DNA from: Chitinophaga japonensis
GTDB lineage: Bacteria > Bacteroidota > Bacteroidia > Chitinophagales > Chitinophagaceae
Direction: 5' to 3'
NCBI RefSeq assembly: GCF_007830125.1
Contig: NZ_VLLG01000005.1
Span: 124,001-188,000 of the forward strand
Length of the DNA: 64,000 bases
Within the stretch, counting starts at the first letter, position 1, and each line of letters begins with the position of its first letter. Below the pieces are notes generated by a model, which saw only the letters and a program-made list of their open reading frames with translations, was not told where the DNA came from and did no database searches. Positions 58,837 through 64,000 of this stretch are shown in pieces. The position numbers and the translations under genes were made by a program.

Positions 58837-59763
58837 ATGCTGCTCAATATGGAATGGTTCCGCACTTTTAAAACCATTTATGAAACCGGCTCCCTCACCG
58901 CCACGGCGCAGGCGCTGTATGTATCCCAGCCGGGCGTAAGCCTGCACCTCAACTCCCTGGAGAACTACGTGGGCTACAAACTGTTTGACCGTGCAGCCCG
59001 CAGGATGGTGCCTACGGAGCGCGCCAAAATGCTGTACAATTTCATCATTGAAGCAGTGGAGAAGCTGGAAGCGGCGGAACAGCATTTTCACAAAAGCGGA
59101 GATACCAATAAAGCCACCATCAGCATCGGCATGTGCCTGGAAACCTTCCAGTTCACCCTGGAGCAGTACATCGCCTCCCTGCCTTTTAACGTGACCATCA
59201 AATTCGGGGAATACCCGGAGATGCAGCACGACCTGGACAACGGCCTGCTGGACCTCATTATCTGCCCGCAGAAAGGACAGCAGCCCAACCTGGAATACGT
59301 GCCATTTTCCAGGGAAAGGATCATACTGGTAGGCGGCGGACAGGAAGACAGCCGCCCCTTTCAGCAACTGATCAGGAAAAAGAAGATCGCGGAGGCGGAA
59401 GAATGGCTCAAACAGCAGGTGTGGTACAGCACCGCGGCAGACATGGAAAACCTGCGCAGGTTCTGGCACCTGAACTTTAACCGGCACCCGGATTTCAAGC
59501 CCAATTTTATTGTGCCCAACAAATGCTCCATCGTGCGCTGCCTGAGCAACGGCAAGGGCTTTTCCATCATGCCCGATTTCCTGTGCAGGACAGAGCTGCA
59601 GGAGGGCAAGCTGAAAGAAGTGTGGGAAGGGAATCACCGCATAGAGAACACGCTGTACTTCGGCAAACGGAAAAAGACCATGTTTGCCAGGGAGATCGGT
59701 ATCCTAGAAGGCTTCTTCCGGGAGCAGGCCGTAGAGCAGCAGGACATGCTCCAACCGGCCTAA
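58837..59763 (+). CDS. LysR family transcriptional regulator
   Basis: 308 residues (start possible also at 58849, MEWFRTF). N-terminal winged helix: MEWFRTFKTIYETGSLTATAQALYVSQPGVSLHLNSLENYVGYKLFDR, the classical LysR signature. Substrate-binding domain from ~95 (ATISIGMCLETFQFTLEQYI, VTIKFGEYPEMQHDL, RIILVGGG). Divergent from the MFS exporter it probably regulates. A flavin reductase gene follows on the same strand with its own promoter. Confidence 0.95.
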   Translation: MLLNMEWFRTFKTIYETGSLTATAQALYVSQPGVSLHLNSLENYVGYKLFDRAARRMVPTERAKMLYNFIIEAVEKLEAAEQHFHKSGDTNKATISIGMCLETFQFTLEQYIASLPFNVTIKFGEYPEMQHDLDNGLLDLIICPQKGQQPNLEYVPFSRERIILVGGGQEDSRPFQQLIRKKKIAEAEEWLKQQVWYSTAADMENLRRFWHLNFNRHPDFKPNFIVPNKCSIVRCLSNGKGFSIMPDFLCRTELQEGKLKEVWEGNHRIENTLYFGKRKKTMFAREIGILEGFFREQAVEQQDMLQPA

Positions 59764-59779
59764 GACCGCAAGAACCGGG

Positions 59780-59810
59780 TTTTCACGCGCCCCGCGCCGG
59801 CATAGCTTTG
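59780..59810 (+). promoter_or_regulatory. Candidate promoter of the flavin reductase
   Basis: TTTT(C) at 59780-59784 resembles the -33 TTTG, then 19 nt, then an exact TAGCTTTG -7 element at 59803-59810. The start codon at 59838 gives a ~28-nt leader. The best-spaced promoter match in the window. Confidence 0.55.
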
Positions 59811-59837
59811 CAGTGTTCATGTAAAACATGCTTTGCT

Positions 59838-60509
59838 ATGCACATAAAAAGTGAACCACCCATTTTATACTTCGGCACGCCCGTAGTGCTGATCAGCACG
59901 GTGAATGAAGACGGCTCTTACAACCTGGCGCCCATGTCCTCCGCCTTCTGGCTGGGCTGGCGCTGCATGCTGGGGCTGGCCGCCCCTTCCAAAACCACGC
60001 AGAACATTATTCGGAGCGGGCAATGCGTGCTCAACCTGCCATCCGTAGCGCAGGCCGCCGCGGTAAACCGCCTGGCGCGCACTACCGGCAGCAACCCGGT
60101 ACCGGCCGGCAAGCAGCAGAAAGGCTACCGTTACGTGCGGGAAAAATTTGCATTGGCCGGCCTTACCCCCCTGCCTGCTGAAACCGTGGCCGCGCCCCGC
60201 GTACAGGAATGCCCGGTACAGATGGAGGCCGGCGTGGCGGCCGTGCACCCGGTAGCGGCGGACAACCCGCTGCAGCAGGGCCGGATCGTAACCATAGAGC
60301 TGCGCATACAGCGGGTATACCTGGATACTTCCATCCTGGCGGAAGGGCATACCAACCGCGTGGACCCTGACAAATGGCGGCCGCTGATCATGTCCTTCCA
60401 GCAGTTCTACGGGCTGGGCCCGCAGGTGCAGCCTTCCACGCTGGCGCAGATACCGGAAGCGCTGTATTACAGTCCCGATATAGACCGCGCCCGCGAGCTG
60501 GCCGTATGA
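59838..60509 (+). CDS. Flavin reductase domain protein
   Basis: 223-residue split-barrel FMN-binding protein of the flavin-reductase class: ILYFGTPVVLISTVNEDGSYNLAPMSSAFWLGWRCMLGLA, then NIIRSGQCVLNLPS. It supplies reduced flavin to monooxygenases or acts as an FMN reductase. The ATG at 59838 (MHIKSEPPILYFG) is chosen over a much longer frame whose start lies inside the LysR gene. Its stop forms TGATCA with the stop of the convergent M1 peptidase gene (no gap). Confidence 0.88.
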   Translation: MHIKSEPPILYFGTPVVLISTVNEDGSYNLAPMSSAFWLGWRCMLGLAAPSKTTQNIIRSGQCVLNLPSVAQAAAVNRLARTTGSNPVPAGKQQKGYRYVREKFALAGLTPLPAETVAAPRVQECPVQMEAGVAAVHPVAADNPLQQGRIVTIELRIQRVYLDTSILAEGHTNRVDPDKWRPLIMSFQQFYGLGPQVQPSTLAQIPEALYYSPDIDRARELAV

Positions 60510-62510
60510 TCACAGCGCTGCCAGTTGCGTCACTTTTGCCTGCATATCGTCCTTCCCGCCATTCATACTATCTGCTTTCACCGCGTTGTCACAGGCCCAC
60601 CTGAACAGCGCGGTATCCTTTTTTTGTTGCGCGATCTGCGCAATGCGGTAATAGGTATAAGCCAGTTGCTGCGGCAGGCGGTAAGGGCATTGCAGCGCGC
60701 GCTGGTAGTATTGCAGGGCTTCCCCGTGCTGCTGCTGTATGCCTTTCATACGCCCCAGGTAATACAGCAGGGAAAATTCCACGCCAAAGGTATCATCCGG
60801 CAATCCCTTGTCCAGGAAAGACTGCGCCAGCGCTGCCGCCTCCTGGATCTTTTGCTCCGTGAACAGTTTCAGCACCTGCTGTACCTTGCCCATGGCCAGC
60901 GCCTGCGGCCGCAGCGCTTCATCCCAGTGGATCACTTTAAAAAAGGGATCTACCTGCACCTTGCTGACTTCACCGTCTGCCGGCAACGTTATGCTGTTGA
61001 CGCTGTTCCGCACCTCGATCTTTTCCAGTGCAGTGCGGCCGTCAGCATAGGTAACCAGCACTTCCAGGGGCAGGCGGTACAGGCTGTCCTTTTGCGTGAG
61101 CGTAAGCATTAGTTTGTTTTGTTGCTGCTCCCACCGGGTTTCCCAGGCAGGCGCACCGGTGCGCTCAAACCATTGCCGGTAGAACCACTGCAGGCTGCCG
61201 CCGTGCGCAGTTGCTACCTCCTGCAGGAAATCGCTCCAGCGCAGGCCCGTGCGGCTGTACCGCTCCCCTATGTGGCGCAATGCCTGGTGAAAACGCGCTT
61301 TACCCACGGTGGCCGATAGCAGCTCCAGCACCAGGAACCCCTTGCTGTCGCCCAGCAGGTGACCGTTGCTGCCATGCAGGTCATCCAGCGGCTCATCATT
61401 GCCCGCCGCTATATTCTTGAGGTAGCCAAAGCCGGACTGGTCCGGGATATAGCCGGGGTAGCCCGTTCTGCGGTACAGGATGGCCCGGCTGCTGTCAAAA
61501 TGCTGCACCACCTGCAGGGAGCCGTACTGCGCCAGCCCTTCTGACAGCATATCCGCGCCTTTCCGTCCCTTGGAGATCACTTTGTTGCCCCACCACTGGT
61601 GCGACAGCTCGTGCCCGAACAGCGCGTAATTAAATTCCTGCAGCGCACGGGAAGGCATCAGTATACCGCCTTTGATACTGGCCCCTCCTATGCCGGTGCG
61701 CTCGGATACATAGTCCGGGAATTCCACGATGGAAAAACCGGGAATATCCAGGGGGCCAAACTGCCTTGTCAGGAAATGCAATACCTCCGATGCCTTGCGG
61801 GCCAGCGTATCCCCGTTCACGTTAGCGCTGAGCGTATAACAGTAAAAGGGAACATCCCCGCGGCTTTCCTGCCGCGCATAGTTCCCGATGTAAAGCGTGA
61901 AAATATCCGGCTGCTCATAATCGAAGGCGGATACTTTATAGCCGCCGCTGAAAGCAGTGTCCAGCGTGGCCGCCGCCATTACAGGTGTCAGTTCCCTATT
62001 GGTGGTAACGGTAATGCGGCCTTTGCCACGCGTGTATTTGGTGCTGCCATCCTCCGCGCGGGAAGACACCTGCGGGTACCAGGCGGACCCGTATCCGCAG
62101 GCCATCACAAAATTGCTGTCAATATAATACTGGAACGAGGGCCTGGCGCCGCGGTCGTATGCATAGGCAAACTCCAGCCGGGTGCCGGGGGCCTGTTTTT
62201 CCGCGAATTTAAAACGGTAGGCCATATCGCCATGCCGGTTCTGCGCCGTATCCATCACGGCTATTTTCACGCCGGCAGTGAGCAGGCGCAGCATGGGCGG
62301 GGCTTCACATTGGCTGATCACGATCTCCACGGAATCGGTGGCATAGGCAGCGGTGAGGAAAGACAAGGTACCCTTTACCGCAAAGGAGCGCTGCTGCAGG
62401 CTGGCCTGCACCTGCAGGTCGTAGTGCAACTGCTCCTGGGCGGACAAGGCAAACGGACAGCATAGCAGCAAAACGCTGCATAGCCTGACCAGGAAAATAG
62501 AATGGCGCAT
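60510..62510 (-). CDS. M1-type metallopeptidase, secreted
   Basis: 666 residues, signal peptide 1-24 (VRLCSVLLLCCPFALSAQ). Zinc motif HELSHQWWGN at 300-309 with the third ligand Glu324 (MLSEGLAQY): HEXXH-X19-E, one residue longer than standard M1 (X18). The exopeptidase GAMEN motif is replaced by GGASIKGG, so the usual substrate N-terminus-binding Glu is absent. This fits a Bacteroidota M1 branch of uncertain specificity rather than a classical aminopeptidase N. C-terminal ~130 residues are TPR-like helices (EQKIQEAAALAQSFLDKGLPDDTF, EALQYYQRALQC). A TTCCTTTG element on the minus strand (62523-62530) may be its -7 box. Confidence 0.87.
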   Translation of the reverse strand: MRHSIFLVRLCSVLLLCCPFALSAQEQLHYDLQVQASLQQRSFAVKGTLSFLTAAYATDSVEIVISQCEAPPMLRLLTAGVKIAVMDTAQNRHGDMAYRFKFAEKQAPGTRLEFAYAYDRGARPSFQYYIDSNFVMACGYGSAWYPQVSSRAEDGSTKYTRGKGRITVTTNRELTPVMAAATLDTAFSGGYKVSAFDYEQPDIFTLYIGNYARQESRGDVPFYCYTLSANVNGDTLARKASEVLHFLTRQFGPLDIPGFSIVEFPDYVSERTGIGGASIKGGILMPSRALQEFNYALFGHELSHQWWGNKVISKGRKGADMLSEGLAQYGSLQVVQHFDSSRAILYRRTGYPGYIPDQSGFGYLKNIAAGNDEPLDDLHGSNGHLLGDSKGFLVLELLSATVGKARFHQALRHIGERYSRTGLRWSDFLQEVATAHGGSLQWFYRQWFERTGAPAWETRWEQQQNKLMLTLTQKDSLYRLPLEVLVTYADGRTALEKIEVRNSVNSITLPADGEVSKVQVDPFFKVIHWDEALRPQALAMGKVQQVLKLFTEQKIQEAAALAQSFLDKGLPDDTFGVEFSLLYYLGRMKGIQQQHGEALQYYQRALQCPYRLPQQLAYTYYRIAQIAQQKKDTALFRWACDNAVKADSMNGGKDDMQAKVTQLAAL

Positions 62511-62561
62511 ACTTTTTTACTGCAAAGGAACAATGGCTGAGGCAGGAAAAATTGAACCGTA

Positions 62562-63359
62562 TTAACTTTTCAGGGCCATCCTGAACTTGTGGGGAGATAC
62601 CTGGTAGCATAGCCGGAAAGAGCGGATCAGGTGGGCGGCATCGGCAAAGCCCGTAGCATAAGCGATAGCGGAAACGGACTGCTGTGTGCGGAAGAGCAGC
62701 TCCATGGCTTTTTTCACCCGTACCTGCAAATGGTACTCACCGGGCGTCAGCCCTTCCCGCTCCTTAAACGCGCGGGCCAGGTACACGGGATGCACATGTA
62801 CCCTGGCGGCCAGGGAAGCAATGCTGTGATGCACATCCAGCTCATTTTCCAGGATGGCCTTTACCGCGGGCAGCCAGCGCAGGCGGGCAGGCACTTTAAC
62901 AGCCATGCTTTCCGCCAGCCAGTGAAACAGGTATTCCTCCGGCAGCCCGGGAGCCAGGTCATTCACAAAACAGTACAGCAGGCGGTACAGGCCCGCAAAA
63001 GCGCCGGGCGGGTACAGGGTGGTTTTAGCGGGTAATACCCGCGCAGGCGCCAGCTCCTGCAGCGCCTCCCGCCGGAACTCGATGTTGAGGCAACTGCCGC
63101 CCTGCCCCCCGAAATGATTGGCATGGTCATAACCGGCAGGCCGGAAGATCACTTCGCCGGGCGCCACAATACGGTCCTCCCTCTTGTGCCGTTCCTGGTA
63201 ATGACCGTTGATCAGCAGGCTGAGGTAGGCATTCTCATGATAGTGCTCCCGGATGCCGGTGAGCGGCTCGTAACGGGTAATATTCACCCGCAAGCAGGCA
63301 TTTTCCTCCTGCTTGCGTTCCTCCCCGAAATAAGTACCTGTGGGCAATACAAGGGCCAT
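62562..63359 (-). CDS. AraC family transcriptional regulator
   Basis: 265 residues from the ATG at 63359 (MALVLPTGTYFGEERKQEEN). An earlier in-frame start (63515) would overlap the divergent gene. Cupin-like N-terminal domain (RYEPLTGIREHYHENAYLSLLINGHYQERHKR, with candidate metal His residues), then the AraC HTH pair (SIASLAARVHVHPVYLARAFKEREG, SVSAIAYATGFADAAHLIRSFR). Faces a GlxA-type gene across 126 nt. Confidence 0.88.
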   Translation of the reverse strand: MALVLPTGTYFGEERKQEENACLRVNITRYEPLTGIREHYHENAYLSLLINGHYQERHKREDRIVAPGEVIFRPAGYDHANHFGGQGGSCLNIEFRREALQELAPARVLPAKTTLYPPGAFAGLYRLLYCFVNDLAPGLPEEYLFHWLAESMAVKVPARLRWLPAVKAILENELDVHHSIASLAARVHVHPVYLARAFKEREGLTPGEYHLQVRVKKAMELLFRTQQSVSAIAYATGFADAAHLIRSFRLCYQVSPHKFRMALKS

Positions 63360-63485
63360 GACCGTAAAATAAGCATTCGCGCCGTTTCTGCAAAAAAGGC
63401 CCTCGTAAATGGCTGCATGGAAGGGGGTGTAAATGCGACATCTGTACGGGTTGATTGTGACAACCTTCCCGCTTACCTTTACTGT

Positions 63486-64000
63486 ATGATACACATATCC
63501 ATCATCGTGCCCCACGGGGCCGTATTAGGCAGCGTAGAAGGCCCCCGGCAGGTGTTCAGCGAAGTGAACGAGCTGCTGGCCGCCTCCGGCAAAGATCCCA
63601 TGTTCAAGGTACAACTGGTGGCCCTGGCCAGGGAAGTACCGGTATACAAGGGCATGTACACCGTGTTTGCAGATGCGGTGATTGCCGATGTCGCCAAAAC
63701 GGATCTCATTATTATTCCTGCCCTGCAGGGTGACATGGAAAACGCCTTGCAGCAAAACCAGGGTTTTATTCCCTGGATACAGGACCAGTACAAGAAAGGG
63801 GCCGAGGTGGCCAGCCTTTGCGTAGGCGCCTTCCTGCTGGCTGCCACGGGGCTGATCACGGGACGCAAGTGCGCTACGCACTGGATGGCGGCCAACGATT
63901 TCCGCCGCATGTTCCCGGAAGTGAACCTGGTGGAGGACAAGATCATAACGGATGAATACGGCATTTATTCCAGCGGGGGCGCTTTCTCCTACCTGAACCT
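63486..64000 (+). CDS. GlxA-type regulator, 5' part
   Basis: Runs off the window after 171 codons. The visible part is the DJ-1/PfpI domain: MIHISIIVPHGAVLGSVEGPRQVFSE, DLIIIPALQGDMENALQ, and the elbow GAEVASLCVGAFLLAATGLITGRKCATHW, with a Cys nucleophile-like residue, then GIYSSGGAFSYLN. An AraC-type HTH is expected beyond the edge, as in the GlxA-type gene at 22237-23190. TTG-N20-TACCTTTA ending at 63481 looks like a promoter but would leave almost no leader. Divergent from an AraC-type gene. Confidence 0.85.
   Translation, partial: MIHISIIVPHGAVLGSVEGPRQVFSEVNELLAASGKDPMFKVQLVALAREVPVYKGMYTVFADAVIADVAKTDLIIIPALQGDMENALQQNQGFIPWIQDQYKKGAEVASLCVGAFLLAATGLITGRKCATHWMAANDFRRMFPEVNLVEDKIITDEYGIYSSGGAFSYLN

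Noticed and set aside
59523..59837. Upstream extension of the flavin reductase gene
   Set aside because: Overlaps the LysR gene in a different frame; a well-spaced promoter precedes 59838.
63360..63515. Longer start for the AraC-type gene
   Set aside because: Would overlap the 5' end of the divergent GlxA-type gene, and the added residues do not fit the cupin domain.

Overview
The window reads as a chromosomal segment of a Bacteroidota bacterium, most like a Chitinophaga-type member of the Chitinophagaceae (inferred from gene content, not from a database search). The clues are TAnnTTTG-type promoter elements, a DUF4199/LuxR pair, LytS/LytTR signalling, GH43 and 3-keto-disaccharide hydrolase enzymes, CarboxypepD_reg and beta-barrel envelope proteins, and a Bacteroidota-style nitrate cluster ending in a rubredoxin fusion. 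Coding DNA is GC-rich by eye; the hicAB toxin-antitoxin islet (about 56.6-57.4 kb) is clearly AT-rich. No rRNA, tRNA, IS element or CRISPR array was seen.

Layout. 0-7 kb: 3' end of an asparagine synthetase with a strong terminator, an AraC regulator, small enzymes, a membrane-anchored LuxR regulator next to a DUF4199 protein, a GH43 glycosidase and a lipoprotein. 7-16 kb: a large SF1 helicase with an upstream PD-(D/E)XK nuclease domain, a FabH-like ketosynthase, two secreted proteins of unknown role, and a LytS/LytTR two-component operon preceded by a textbook LytTR direct repeat. 16-22 kb: the mutagenesis operon imuA-imuB-dnaE2, with two ACTAA-N5-TTAGT palindromes bracketing a promoter-like element in front of imuA. 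22-33 kb: GlxA regulator/oxidoreductase pair, DinB protein, a secreted trypsin-like protease overlapping a small membrane protein, envelope proteins, an esterase-fold protein that has lost its catalytic Ser and His, and an imine-reductase-like enzyme with an HxlR regulator.

33-48 kb is the best-defined functional unit, a nitrate/nitrite assimilation island. On the minus strand lie cobA (siroheme precursor), an FNR-type regulator with Fe-S cysteines and an M81 peptidase. Divergent on the plus strand lie nirB, nirD, an alginate-export-type porin, a NarK-type transporter, a nitrate reductase fused to its own flavin and [2Fe-2S] modules, and a rubredoxin fused to a degenerate sulfite-reductase-like body. 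Three FNR-type TGAT-N4-ATCA boxes (one with a single mismatch) lie in the two promoter regions. In the model, nitrate enters through the porin and NarK, the fused reductase makes nitrite, NirBD makes ammonium with siroheme that CobA helps supply, and the FNR-like protein regulates the unit.

48-64 kb: small stress and housekeeping genes (SRPBCC, RRM, EamA, Omp85-like barrel, sugar isomerase-like), a quinone reductase/SDR pair opposite an HxlR gene over a shared palindromic promoter, the hicAB module, an MFS exporter opposite a LysR gene, a flavin reductase, an M1-type metallopeptidase, an AraC regulator and the start of a second GlxA-type regulator.
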